DNA of 50,227 nt. It comes from Lachnospiraceae bacterium. Its GTDB lineage: Bacteria > Bacillota > Clostridia > Lachnospirales > Lachnospiraceae. The notes below the pieces were generated by a model. The model worked only from the letters and a program-made list of their open reading frames with translations. It ran no database searches and was not told the origin of the DNA. The stretch spans positions 1-50,227 of the forward strand of contig JAJQFS010000017.1 of NCBI GenBank assembly GCA_021200995.1. The letters run 5' to 3'. The position numbers and the translations under genes were made by a program. Numbering within the stretch: position 1 is the first letter of the stretch; each line of letters begins with the position of its first letter. Shown here one piece after another: positions 1 to 7,790 of this stretch.

Positions 1-60
1 CCTAAATCAAGGCTTTGAGAACATTTTCAGGTTAAGCAAGTGTCGAAGACCCGTTATTGC

Positions 61-89
61 TTGCGCTGCCATGCAAAAGAGGTTATAAT
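61..89 (+). promoter_or_regulatory. Predicted sigma-A promoter of rex
   Basis: A TTGCGC -35 element (61-66) and a perfect TATAAT -10 (84-89) are separated by exactly 17 bases. Transcription would begin near 96, leaving a leader of about 24 bases before the rex start. The match is by eye to the housekeeping consensus. I see no TTGTTAA-type Rex operator next to it. Confidence 0.6.
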
Positions 90-119
90 ATTTATTAATT
101 TTTTGTGGGAGGTCTTAGA

Positions 120-755
120 ATGGAAAAGGAAATATCTCAGGCGGTGATCGGCAGGTTGCCAAGATATTTTCGTTATTTGGGGGAATTAAAGGACAACGGT
201 GTGCAGCGGATTTCGTCGCAGGAGCTGAGTGCCCTGATGAAGGTGACGGCGTCCCAGATTCGCCAGGATCTGAATAACTTTGGCGGTTTCGGGCAGCAGG
301 GCTACGGCTACAACGTGGAGTATCTTTACCATGAGATCGGCAATATCCTGGGGCTGAACGTGGAGCATCACCTGATCATCATTGGCGCGGGCAATTTAGG
401 ACAGGCGCTGGCCAATTATCTGAATTTCGAGAAGAAGGGCTTCCTCTTTAAGGGAATATTCGATTGTAATCCTGCCCTCTACGGCAAACAGGTCCGCAGC
501 CTGACCGTGCAGCCCATGGAGGCTGTGGAATCCTTTATCAGGGAGCATCAGGTAGATATCGCTGTTCTGACGATTCCAAAGGACAGCGCGGTCGAAGTGG
601 CGGATATGTTAGTCAAAAACGGGATCAAAGCCATCTGGAATTTCGCCCATGTCGACCTGAATGTGCCGCCGGATATTCAGGTGGAGAACGTGCATCTGTC
701 TGACAGTCTGATGAAGCTTTCCTATAATCTCGCGAAGTACAGTGAGAATTCGTGA
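120..755 (+). CDS. rex: Redox-sensing transcriptional repressor Rex
   Basis: Rex is a cytoplasmic dimeric repressor that binds DNA when NAD+ is high and releases it when NADH accumulates, so fermentation genes are induced. The 211-residue product has the family layout: an N-terminal winged helix (about 1-75, with recognition region VTASQIRQDLNNFG) and a Rossmann domain whose NADH-binding GAGNLG lies at residues 89-94. A C-terminal helix would swap between subunits. The ATG at 120 is preferred over the in-frame GTG at 105 because a GGGAGG ribosome binding site (107-112) precedes it. The gene has its own promoter and is followed by alr after 141 bases. Length and motifs are normal for Rex. Confidence 0.95.
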   Translation: MEKEISQAVIGRLPRYFRYLGELKDNGVQRISSQELSALMKVTASQIRQDLNNFGGFGQQGYGYNVEYLYHEIGNILGLNVEHHLIIIGAGNLGQALANYLNFEKKGFLFKGIFDCNPALYGKQVRSLTVQPMEAVESFIREHQVDIAVLTIPKDSAVEVADMLVKNGIKAIWNFAHVDLNVPPDIQVENVHLSDSLMKLSYNLAKYSENS

Positions 756-847
756 GAAGCGTTTTTCTGTACTGTAATCTGACGGAGCGGATTGTCCGAC
801 TGAAAAACTGTCCGTAACGAATCGAAGCAAAAAGAAATCAGAAACGT

Positions 848-877
848 GACGTGCGCTGCTGCCAGGCGGCGCACGTC
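848..877 (+). other. Hairpin in the alr leader
   Basis: A perfect 9-bp inverted repeat (GACGTGCGC at 848-856 with GCGCACGTC at 869-877) encloses a 12-base loop. It ends 19 bases before the alr start and has no T-tract, so it is not a classical terminator. It could act on mRNA stability or read-through between rex and alr. The function is unknown. Confidence 0.5.
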
Positions 878-896
878 CTTTGTGAAGGGAGCTAAC

Positions 897-2093
897 ATGC
901 CTGAACAGTTTGACCGCGGTTATGTCAGAATTGATCTGGATGCCGTGGAGCATAATATTGACGCCATGTATGCGCACATTGACGGCAGAAGCGAAATGAT
1001 CCTGGTAGTAAAGACAGACGCCTATGGCCACGGCGCTGTCCCTATCGCTCTTATGGCGCAGAAAAAAGCTTCTGTCTGGGGATTTGCGGTGGCGACCTTT
1101 GAGGAAGCGAAGTATTTGCGGGAGAGCGGAGTTTTAAAGCCGATTCTCATTCTGGGATATACCTTTCCTTATTGTTATGAGGAAATGATTGCCCTGGATA
1201 TCCGACCGACAGTATTTCGCAAAGACACGCTGGTTCAGTTGTCTGAGGCGGCTGTCAGAATGGGCAAAAGCGCGAAAATTCATATCAAAGTTGATACCGG
1301 CATGGGCAGGATCGGCGTATATCCGGATGAAGAGGGCCTGTCTTTGGTCCGGACGGCGGCCTCGCTGCCGGGGATTGAAATAGAGGGGATTTTCACACAT
1401 TTTGCCAGAGCGGATGAGGCAGATAAAGAGTATACCTTCAGGCAGCATGCGGAGTTTGTGACATTCGCGATCAGCGCGGAGAAGACAGTGGGACGCTCCA
1501 TTCCATACTGGCACTGTTCCAACAGTGCCGCGATCGTGGAACCAATGCTTGCGTGTACGCATTATGACTGCGTCCGGGCGGGGATTACGCTCTATGGCCT
1601 CTGGCCGTCATCGGAAATCGACCGGACTGTCATTGACTTAAAGCCGGTGCTTTCTCTTCACAGCCGCTTGGTTTGTGTGAAGGAAGGCAGAATTGGCAGC
1701 GGCGTGAGCTACGGCGGAACCTATCAGATTACACAGCCGATGAAAATTGCCACGGTGCCCTTAGGTTACGGGGACGGATATCCGCGCAGCCTGTCGAATC
1801 GCGGGTATGTGCTGATCCGTGGAAAAAGAGCCCCGATTCTGGGCCGGATCTGCATGGATCAGTTTATGGTGGATGTGACGGACATCCCGGCGGCGTCCTG
1901 CGGCGATGAAGTGACGCTCATCGGAACAGACGGGGCGGAGCATATTTCCATGGAAGAGCTTGGAGATTTGAGCGGGCGGTTCAACTATGAATTCGCCTGT
2001 GACCTGGGGAAGCGTCTCCCCCGTGTTTTTTATCAGCACGAAAAAGCGGTCTTTTATACGGACCAGTTTTCCACGCGTATGCACATGCTTTGA
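897..2093 (+). CDS. alr: Alanine racemase
   Basis: This is a PLP-dependent enzyme that converts L-alanine to D-alanine for peptidoglycan. The 398-residue product has the N-terminal TIM barrel and C-terminal beta domain of fold-type III racemases. The PLP lysine lies in VVKTDAYGHG (Lys39), and the catalytic tyrosine is in SGVSYGGTYQ. The PLP-phosphate region around HCSNSAA and the C-terminal GRICMDQFMVDVT are present. The ATG at 897 follows GAAGGGA. An upstream in-frame ATG at 846 lies inside the leader hairpin and would add a non-homologous arginine-rich extension, so I reject it. The gene is followed by mazF, matching the alr-mazF neighbourhood known from Bacillus and Clostridia, but no mazE antitoxin lies between them. 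Confidence 0.95.
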   Translation: MPEQFDRGYVRIDLDAVEHNIDAMYAHIDGRSEMILVVKTDAYGHGAVPIALMAQKKASVWGFAVATFEEAKYLRESGVLKPILILGYTFPYCYEEMIALDIRPTVFRKDTLVQLSEAAVRMGKSAKIHIKVDTGMGRIGVYPDEEGLSLVRTAASLPGIEIEGIFTHFARADEADKEYTFRQHAEFVTFAISAEKTVGRSIPYWHCSNSAAIVEPMLACTHYDCVRAGITLYGLWPSSEIDRTVIDLKPVLSLHSRLVCVKEGRIGSGVSYGGTYQITQPMKIATVPLGYGDGYPRSLSNRGYVLIRGKRAPILGRICMDQFMVDVTDIPAASCGDEVTLIGTDGAEHISMEELGDLSGRFNYEFACDLGKRLPRVFYQHEKAVFYTDQFSTRMHML

Positions 2094-2198
2094 GAAATTC
2101 GATGCTGTTCAGAACTGTTACAGAAAATCATTGAAATGATTGCATACCTTTTTATAAAACCAGCCATACTATAAACCAGATGAAGTCGTTTTTCAAAA

Positions 2199-2225
2199 AG
2201 CGCTCCGCATTGCCTGCGGCGCGCT
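2199..2225. other. Two-part hairpin between alr and mazF
   Basis: AGCGC (2199-2203) pairs with GCGCT (2221-2225), and inside it CCGCA pairs with TGCGG around a TTGCC loop. On the + strand no T-tract follows. On the - strand a run of five T follows, so the shape resembles a terminator for the opposite strand, where I see no gene. It is probably an RNA structure in the alr-mazF transcript. Confidence 0.4.
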
Positions 2226-2275
2226 CATAAGCGACATCCTGAAGGAAACAGTATGGAAAGGATGGTTTTCATAAA

Positions 2276-2671
2276 ATAAAAAGGGGAGACATTTATTACG
2301 CGGATTTAAGGCCTGTGGTGGGCAGCGAGCAGGGAGGCGTGCGGCCGGTGCTGATCATTCAGAACGACGTGGGAAACCGTCACAGTCCGACCGTCATCTG
2401 CGCGGCAATCACCAGCAAGCTGGACAAAAACAGACTGCCGACGCATATCCACATTTCCGCCAGTACTTATCATATGGAAAAGGATTCGGTCATTTTACTG
2501 GAACAGTTGCGGACCATTGATAAAACGCGGCTGAAGGATAAGGTATGTCACCTGGATGAAGCGATTATGGGACAGGTGGACAGCGCGTTAAGCATCAGCC
2601 TCTCTCTGCCGCAGCAGCACAGGACGACTGTGGACGGCACATTTACAGGGCTGGCCTCTGTTCGCGGTTGA
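2276..2671 (+). CDS. mazF: MazF/PemK-family endoribonuclease toxin with an abnormal start
   Basis: MazF toxins cleave single-stranded RNA at short motifs. The sequence reads [12 protein letters not shown], then [17 protein letters not shown] and AAITSKL. This matches the Bacillus NdoA fold, with the catalytic arginine (GGVRP) and threonine (AAIT) retained. Homologues begin with a methionine just before KRGD, but here the frame offers only ATA at 2276 there. The first standard in-frame start, GTG at 2312 or 2315, would remove the essential first strand. A well-placed ATG at 2253 (after AAGGAA) runs eight codons to a TAA at 2277 in the +1-relative frame. A -1 slip on AAAA, or one missing A, would join it to the toxin. 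So the gene may use ATA, be frameshifted, or be dead. The C-terminus is about 15 residues longer than usual. No antitoxin gene is adjacent. Confidence 0.7.
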   Translation: MKRGDIYYADLRPVVGSEQGGVRPVLIIQNDVGNRHSPTVICAAITSKLDKNRLPTHIHISASTYHMEKDSVILLEQLRTIDKTRLKDKVCHLDEAIMGQVDSALSISLSLPQQHRTTVDGTFTGLASVRG

Positions 2672-2696
2672 CGAAAAGAGTGAATTTTGCTATAGT
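2668..2696 (+). promoter_or_regulatory. Predicted sigma-A promoter overlapping the mazF stop
   Basis: TTGACG (2668-2673) and TATAGT (2691-2696) are spaced by exactly 17 bases. The -35 element contains the mazF stop codon. It would drive the CBS-domain gene at 2733 and possibly yebC downstream. It is a close consensus match seen by eye. Confidence 0.65.
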
Positions 2697-2732
2697 ATTG
2701 CTTGAAAATCATCAAAAGAAGGAGTTTGTGTT

Positions 2733-3788
2733 ATGTCGGACGATGGGAGTGGACCTTGTCCAGGCCTTATACTGAGTTTATCGAAAACCGGGATTTGGAA
2801 CACGGAGGTGTTCGGAATCCCGCTGTTACATATTCTGGTACCGGTGATCATTCTGATTGTGCTGCTGGCGTTGTTTACGGCGCTCGGCGTTTTTTTGCCG
2901 GATAAGCTTTTTCACCTGATCAGGGATGGCTTTGCGAAGCTTTTTCAGGACGGGGAACTATCCTCACAGGAGGATGATACGGAGCAGGAGATCATCGACC
3001 TGGTCAATGAAGGACATGAACAGGGCGTCATCGAGGACAGCGAAGTGGAGATGATCAGTAATATCTTTGCGTATTCGGACAAGGAAGCCCAGGATATCAT
3101 GACCCATCGCTCCAATATAGAAGCGTTTGACGAAGAGACGCCATTTTCAGAGGCAGTCAGCCGCCTGCTCTCCGGACAGAATTCCAGATACCCTGTCTAT
3201 CAGGAGAATCTGGATCACATTACGGGTATTCTGTATTTAAAAGACGCCATGCGCTACCAGAATGTTCACCCGGATGAGGACAGACCGATCGGGCAGATTG
3301 AGGGACTTTTGCGCAGGACACAGTTTACCCTGATCACGACGAACATAGATGATTTGTTTAAGACGCTCCAGTCGGAAAAGGTACAGATGGCCATTGTGAT
3401 CGATGAGTACGGACAGACGGCCGGGTTAGTCACCATGGAGGATATTCTGGAGGAGATCGTCGGCAATATTCAGGATGAATATGACGACGAGCAGGCCTTT
3501 ATCGATGACGCGAGTGAGGACGCCTGGGTGATGGAAGGGCTGACGCCGCTTGAGGAGATCGAGGACAAGCTGGGCATCACCTTTGATGAGACAGATTTTG
3601 ATACGCTGAACGGATTTCTGATTCGTCGGCTGGATCATATTCCCCGTGAGGGGGAGGAATTTGAGTGCGAGTACAAGGGATACCTTTTCAGGATCCTTGC
3701 CGTAGAGAATATGCGGATTCAGAGGGTACTCGTCACCAGGAAGTCTGAAGAGGCTTCCGGAAAGACAGACAACAGGGAGGAAGAGTAA
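2733..3788 (+). CDS. CBS/CorC_HlyC-domain protein with one membrane segment (hemolysin/CorC family)
   Basis: This is a member of the CorC/HlyC/CNNM family, linked to divalent cation export or efflux control. The 351-residue protein starts with about 25 polar residues. One strong hydrophobic segment follows (about 28-55, [20 protein letters not shown]), then an acidic linker, a CBS pair (about 110-240, with [17 protein letters not shown] and [20 protein letters not shown]) and a CorC_HlyC domain (about 255-335). Typical CNNM proteins have a DUF21 domain with three or four membrane helices before the CBS pair. Here that part is reduced to one helix, so transport by this protein alone is doubtful. 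AAGGAG precedes the start, and a good promoter lies 37 bases upstream. The name hemolysin should not be read literally. Confidence 0.8.
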   Translation: MSDDGSGPCPGLILSLSKTGIWNTEVFGIPLLHILVPVIILIVLLALFTALGVFLPDKLFHLIRDGFAKLFQDGELSSQEDDTEQEIIDLVNEGHEQGVIEDSEVEMISNIFAYSDKEAQDIMTHRSNIEAFDEETPFSEAVSRLLSGQNSRYPVYQENLDHITGILYLKDAMRYQNVHPDEDRPIGQIEGLLRRTQFTLITTNIDDLFKTLQSEKVQMAIVIDEYGQTAGLVTMEDILEEIVGNIQDEYDDEQAFIDDASEDAWVMEGLTPLEEIEDKLGITFDETDFDTLNGFLIRRLDHIPREGEEFECEYKGYLFRILAVENMRIQRVLVTRKSEEASGKTDNREEE

Positions 3789-3792
3789 ACAC

Positions 3793-4524
3793 ATGTCAGG
3801 ACATTCAAAGTTTTCAAACATCAAAGCCAAAAAAGAGAAAAATGACGCCGCCAAAGGCAAGATTTTCACCATCATCGGCCGTGAAATCGCGGTGGCGGTG
3901 AAGGAGGGCGGACCTGACCCGGCCAACAATTCCAAGCTCTATCAGGTGGTGTTAAAGGCGAAGGCCAACAATATGCCGAACGACACCATCGAGCGCGGCA
4001 TCAAAAAAGCCAGCGGCGAGCTTGGAAGCGTCAATTACGAAAATATTACATACGAGGGCTACGGCCCCGGCGGCACCGCCATCATTGTGAAAACGCTGAC
4101 GGACAATAAAAACCGGACAGCTTCCAATGTCAGGAGCGCCTTTACCAAAGGTCAGGGCAATATCGGCACGCCCGGCTGTGTGTCCTTCATGTTTGACGAA
4201 AAGGGTCAGATTATCATCGATAAGGAAGAGTGTGAGATTGAGGACGCGGATGAGCTGATGATGGTCGTGCTGGACGCCGGCGCGGAGGATTTCTCCGAGG
4301 AAGAGGACAGCTTTGAGGTGATCACGGCTCCGGAGGATCTGGACAGTGTGCGCAAGGCACTGGAGGATGCGGGTGTTCCTGTGGCCAGTGCGGAGGTGAC
4401 CATGATTCCGCAGAATTATGTGACGCTCACGGATGAGAATCATATCAAGTGTCTGAACAGAATCCTGGATATTCTGGATGAGGACGATGATGTGCAGGCG
4501 GTATACCACAACTGGGACGAGTGA
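3793..4524 (+). CDS. yebC: YebC/PmpR-family protein (TACO1 family)
   Basis: The 243-residue protein begins with the family signature [20 protein letters not shown]. It contains [28 protein letters not shown] and a C-terminal acidic domain ending near [10 protein letters not shown], so it is full length. YebC proteins were first annotated as transcription regulators. Several recent studies assign some members to relieving ribosome stalling on proline tracts, as with mitochondrial TACO1. Which role applies here cannot be told from sequence. The gene starts four bases after the CBS-protein stop. Its stop overlaps an alternative start of the glycosyltransferase, which suggests one transcript. Confidence 0.95.
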   Translation: MSGHSKFSNIKAKKEKNDAAKGKIFTIIGREIAVAVKEGGPDPANNSKLYQVVLKAKANNMPNDTIERGIKKASGELGSVNYENITYEGYGPGGTAIIVKTLTDNKNRTASNVRSAFTKGQGNIGTPGCVSFMFDEKGQIIIDKEECEIEDADELMMVVLDAGAEDFSEEEDSFEVITAPEDLDSVRKALEDAGVPVASAEVTMIPQNYVTLTDENHIKCLNRILDILDEDDDVQAVYHNWDE

Positions 4525-4535
4525 TGGGAGAGAAA

Positions 4536-5480
4536 ATGGACAGGCTGGCGATCGTAGTACCCTGCTATAAAGAAGAAGAGGTAGTGGAGATCTGTTCTCA
4601 GGCTTTACGGGATGTGATCGAGGATCTGATTGCCAAACAGAAAATCAGCGAGGACAGCTTTATTCTTTTTGTCAATGACGGCAGTAAGGACCTAACCTGG
4701 CCGCTGATCGCGCAGGAGCATGAGAGGTATCCCGACAGAGTTAAGGGCGTTAATCTGGCCGGAAATGTAGGACATCAGCATGCGCTGACAGCGGGCCTTG
4801 TGACGGCCACGCAGTGGTGTGACATGGCGATTTCCATTGACGCGGATCTGCAGGATGATGTGGCGGTGATCGAGGAGATGGTAGATTCATTCCATGCGGG
4901 CAACGATATTGTGTACGGCGTCAGAAATGACCGCAGCAGCGACAGCTTTTTCAAACGTTTTACCGCCCAGGGATTTTATAAATTCATGGATCTCATGGGC
5001 GTCAAAACGGTTTACAATCACGCTGATTTCCGCCTGATGAGCAAACGCGCGCTGGAGTTTTTCGGCCAGTATAAGGAATCCAACCTTTTCCTGCGGGGTA
5101 TTATGCCGACCATCGGCTACAATACCTCCTGCGTCTATTACAGCCGCAAGGAGCGGGTCGCGGGAAAGAGCAAATATCCGCTGAAAAAGATGCTGGCCCT
5201 GGCCTTAAACGGGATTACCTCGTTCAGCATCAAACCGATCAGCCTGATCCTGGGGCTTGGCATTGGCATCATCGGTCTGAGTCTGGTCGCTGCTGTCTAT
5301 GCCCTGGTGGAGCATTTTCTGGGCAACACCGTACCGGGCTGGACTTCCCTGATGCTTTCCATCTGGTTTCTGGGTGGCTGTGAGCTGCTGGCCATTGGAC
5401 TGGTGGGTACCTATGTGGGCAAAATTTATATGGAAGTGAAGCAAAGACCACGGTACAATATCGAGCAAATTTTGGAGTGA
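4536..5480 (+). CDS. Family 2 membrane glycosyltransferase (polyprenol-phosphate sugar transferase type)
   Basis: This is probably an inverting GT2 enzyme that moves a sugar from a nucleotide donor to a lipid carrier at the inner face of the membrane. The catalytic domain fills about 1-225. It has the entry strand LAIVVPCYKEEE, the substrate motif NDGSKDLTW, a DXD-type ISIDADLQDD and VYGVRNDRS. Two C-terminal membrane helices follow (about 233-258 and 268-295), as in GtrB/DPM1-like enzymes, then a short basic tail. I choose the ATG at 4536 because GGGAG lies five bases upstream. The ATG at 4524 overlaps the yebC stop and is possible. The next gene is a multi-helix membrane protein that may use the same lipid-linked sugar. 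The substrate is unknown. Confidence 0.85.
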   Translation: MDRLAIVVPCYKEEEVVEICSQALRDVIEDLIAKQKISEDSFILFVNDGSKDLTWPLIAQEHERYPDRVKGVNLAGNVGHQHALTAGLVTATQWCDMAISIDADLQDDVAVIEEMVDSFHAGNDIVYGVRNDRSSDSFFKRFTAQGFYKFMDLMGVKTVYNHADFRLMSKRALEFFGQYKESNLFLRGIMPTIGYNTSCVYYSRKERVAGKSKYPLKKMLALALNGITSFSIKPISLILGLGIGIIGLSLVAAVYALVEHFLGNTVPGWTSLMLSIWFLGGCELLAIGLVGTYVGKIYMEVKQRPRYNIEQILE

Positions 5481-5493
5481 TCGGAGTGAGGGC

Positions 5494-6930
5494 ATGAAAA
5501 AACTGAGGGGGATCACAAAGGCGCTGATCTGGGTTCTGTTTACAGTGCCGGTGGCTGCCGGCGGCACCATTTATTATTTCGAGGCGGTAGCGTCCGGCGC
5601 GCAGGCGGATGTGATTGCGCTGCTTCTCTGGATCAGTGTCATGCTGCTTGTGACGGCTTTTACCGCTCTGCTTTGCAGGTGGACAGAGCAAAAGCCCGGC
5701 ATTTTGTGCCTGGGCGCGGGCGCGTCCGCGGCGCTGGAGATCATCTGCTGTATCATTCTGGCGGGCGCGGGCATTTATTTCAGAATCGGGCAGGAGTTTG
5801 TCACCTTCTGGTCTGAACAGGACGGCAATCCTGTTGTGGAGGCCGCGCTGGTCACATTAAACAGGACAGTCGACGGTCAGACTGATCTGGTGACTTCTGC
5901 TTATGTCTATCTGCTGAATCAGCTTTTTTTATTAGTAGGAAATTTATCCTTGGCCGCGGCGGGCATGCAGCTTATGCTCTTCATTGTGGGCGGAGTTCTG
6001 TTATATTTTCTGGTCAGGCGCTGCTATGGCGCGTTCCCTGCGGTGATTTGCCTGGGAGGCCTGATGCTGCTGCCCGAGATGATCCGGGCCTCTATGTATT
6101 GCTCGCCGGAAATCCTGCTGTTTCTCCTGGCTGTGATATTGGGCTGGATTTTGCACTTGTGTCTGGATGGACGGTTGAATCGCTTAAGCAGGGCGCTGCT
6201 GGATCTTCTGGTGCTGGCTCTTTTTACAGCAGGCTGTGTCTATGTTGACCGGCCGCAATGGGACGGGCTTTCGGGAGAAATCCTTTTTGACAGAGTGCTT
6301 GCGGCCAGCGGACAGACGGCGCTTGTTGTGGGTATTCTCTGCGCGGTGATTTTTCTGTTTTTAGAAAGCTTTCAGACAGTGGCTGTTTATATGCTGATGG
6401 CAGTACTGTTGATGGCTGTGCAGATGCTGGGGCTTGTGGGTCATGTCGGCTGCATGGCAGCGCTTGGCATTGTGATGAGCACCCTTCTGGGAATATCGCT
6501 TCAGGGACTGTTGTTTGGAGAACCGTCTGAGGAAGAGGAACAGGCAGCAGAAACGGTGGAGGAGTCGATGCCGGAATCGCCTGTGGTGAGTGCACAGACA
6601 GCGATGAAACAGGAGGAAAAGACGGAATCGGAACTGGCAGGGGATGATGGGAAATCAGATGGGCAAACACTGGTGAAGACGGAGATGACGCTGGCTGAGG
6701 AGAGCGCGGCGGCAGAAATGGTTGAAAAAAATATACCGGAAGCAGCTGAGAAACCTTCAAAGGCAGAAGAGAAAAACGCTGATCAGGTCAGACCCGAAAT
6801 CTTTATCCCTGAAACTATGGAAACCCCCAAGAGAAAAAAACGAGCCAAAATTGACTTTGACAAAGAGTTTCCTGAGGAGGATCTGAATTTCGATCTGGAA
6901 GTGAAGGAAGACGAGGAATTTGACAGATAG
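5494..6930 (+). CDS. Unrecognised polytopic membrane protein with a long charged tail
   Basis: I do not recognise a named family. The 478-residue protein has roughly ten hydrophobic segments within residues 1-345. About 130 charged residues follow, rich in Glu, Lys and Ala and likely disordered in the cytoplasm. The end carries a basic patch (PKRKKRAK), then a patterned acidic stretch, DFDKEFPEEDLNFDLEV. The middle part (SAYVYLLNQLFLLVGN, LLYFLVRRCYG) resembles the layout of GT-C lipid-linked sugar transferases. With a lipid-sugar GT2 gene 13 bases upstream, a role in cell-surface glycosylation is a reasonable guess but unproven. The start ATG follows GGAGTGAGGGC. A strong AT-rich hairpin follows the stop. 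Confidence 0.6.
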   Translation: MKKLRGITKALIWVLFTVPVAAGGTIYYFEAVASGAQADVIALLLWISVMLLVTAFTALLCRWTEQKPGILCLGAGASAALEIICCIILAGAGIYFRIGQEFVTFWSEQDGNPVVEAALVTLNRTVDGQTDLVTSAYVYLLNQLFLLVGNLSLAAAGMQLMLFIVGGVLLYFLVRRCYGAFPAVICLGGLMLLPEMIRASMYCSPEILLFLLAVILGWILHLCLDGRLNRLSRALLDLLVLALFTAGCVYVDRPQWDGLSGEILFDRVLAASGQTALVVGILCAVIFLFLESFQTVAVYMLMAVLLMAVQMLGLVGHVGCMAALGIVMSTLLGISLQGLLFGEPSEEEEQAAETVEESMPESPVVSAQTAMKQEEKTESELAGDDGKSDGQTLVKTEMTLAEESAAAEMVEKNIPEAAEKPSKAEEKNADQVRPEIFIPETMETPKRKKRAKIDFDKEFPEEDLNFDLEVKEDEEFDR

Positions 6931-6960
6931 TACATAATCTGGCTTTCGGATGCGCACACT

Positions 6961-6990
6961 AAGAAGAAAATCGAAAGATTTTCTTCTTTT
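6961..6990 (+). terminator. AT-rich hairpin, likely terminator or attenuator
   Basis: A perfect 12-bp stem (6961-6972 with 6977-6988) is closed by a GAAA tetraloop and followed by TT. It lies 30 bases after the membrane-protein stop and 9 bases before the ribosome binding site of the ClpP-like gene. It could end the upstream transcript in part, or control access to the downstream site. The T-tract is short, so termination may be leaky. Confidence 0.55.
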
Positions 6991-7009
6991 GCTGTATGGG
7001 AGGTGTGCA

Positions 7010-7690
7010 TTGGAAGACAAGGATACAAAACAGCAGGAAAAAAACGACAGCATCCGCGAGAGCGGACAGCTTCTGCTGGATGAAAACGCGCAGAAAAATG
7101 AGATATATCTGGTGACCGTGATCGGAGAGGTTGAAGGTCATGATGTGCTGGGCAATAATGTGAAAACCACCAAATACGAGCATATTCTGCCTCAGCTGGC
7201 TGCCATTGAGGACAGCAGGGACATCGACGGGGTGCTGGTCTTAATCAATACCATGGGTGGGGATGTGGAAGCTGGTCTTGCCATCGCGGAAATGCTTGCG
7301 AGTTTGAGTAAGCCCACGGTTTCGCTGGTGCTTGGCGGCTCACATTCCATTGGAGTTCCCATCGCGGTCAGCACGGATTATTCCTATATTGTACCGACCG
7401 GAACCATGGTGATTCATCCGGTGCGGATGAACGGCACGGTGATCGGTGTGCGCCAGACTTTCGATTATTTCAGGCAGATTCAGGATCGCATCACCGGTTT
7501 TGTGGCGTCGCACTGCGGCATCAGTGAGAAGCGTTACGTGGAGCTGATGATGGAAACGGAGATGCTGACGAAGGACGTGGGAAGTATCCTGGTGGGCGAG
7601 GATTGTGTCCGTGAAGGGATTATTAACGCGGTGGGTGGAATCTCTCAGGCAATGGGTAAACTTCATGAGATGATCGAGAAAAAGCAATGA
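7010..7690 (+). CDS. ClpP-class serine protease, TepA/YmfB-like
   Basis: The ClpP/crotonase-fold protein of about 226 residues resembles Bacillus TepA (YmfB), a ClpP-like protease linked to protein export and spore formation. Visible features are the strand IYLVTVIGEVEGH, DIDGVLVLINTMGGDVEAG, the nucleophile region GGSHSIGVP and the histidine region TGTMVIHPVRMNG. A basic, charged N-terminus precedes them. I choose TTG at 7010 because GGGAGG (6998-7003) stands six bases before it. The in-frame ATG at 6950 would have to read through the hairpin and has no ribosome binding site. The next gene encodes FtsK/SpoIIIE, a frequent neighbour in Firmicutes. The protease has no Clp ATPase partner in this window. 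Confidence 0.85.
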   Translation: MEDKDTKQQEKNDSIRESGQLLLDENAQKNEIYLVTVIGEVEGHDVLGNNVKTTKYEHILPQLAAIEDSRDIDGVLVLINTMGGDVEAGLAIAEMLASLSKPTVSLVLGGSHSIGVPIAVSTDYSYIVPTGTMVIHPVRMNGTVIGVRQTFDYFRQIQDRITGFVASHCGISEKRYVELMMETEMLTKDVGSILVGEDCVREGIINAVGGISQAMGKLHEMIEKKQ

Positions 7691-7790
7691 CAAACGAAAA
7701 GTTTTATGATAAGATGGTACACGGGTTATTGCGCATGGATGCGGAGACTGCACACATGCAGCTGATAACAGTGTATTACAGGGGAATGTC

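Noticed and set aside
41-47. Exact 0A box TGTCGAA upstream of rex
   Set aside because: A 7-base motif is expected about six times by chance in both strands of 50 kb, and Spo0A control of rex has no other support here.
2199-2225. Terminator after alr
   Set aside because: On the + strand the hairpin lacks a T-tract; the T-run exists only on the opposite strand, where no gene is seen.
2094-2275. A mazE antitoxin gene between alr and mazF
   Set aside because: No frame here gives a ribbon-helix-helix or AbrB-like protein; the stretch has several stops in all frames.
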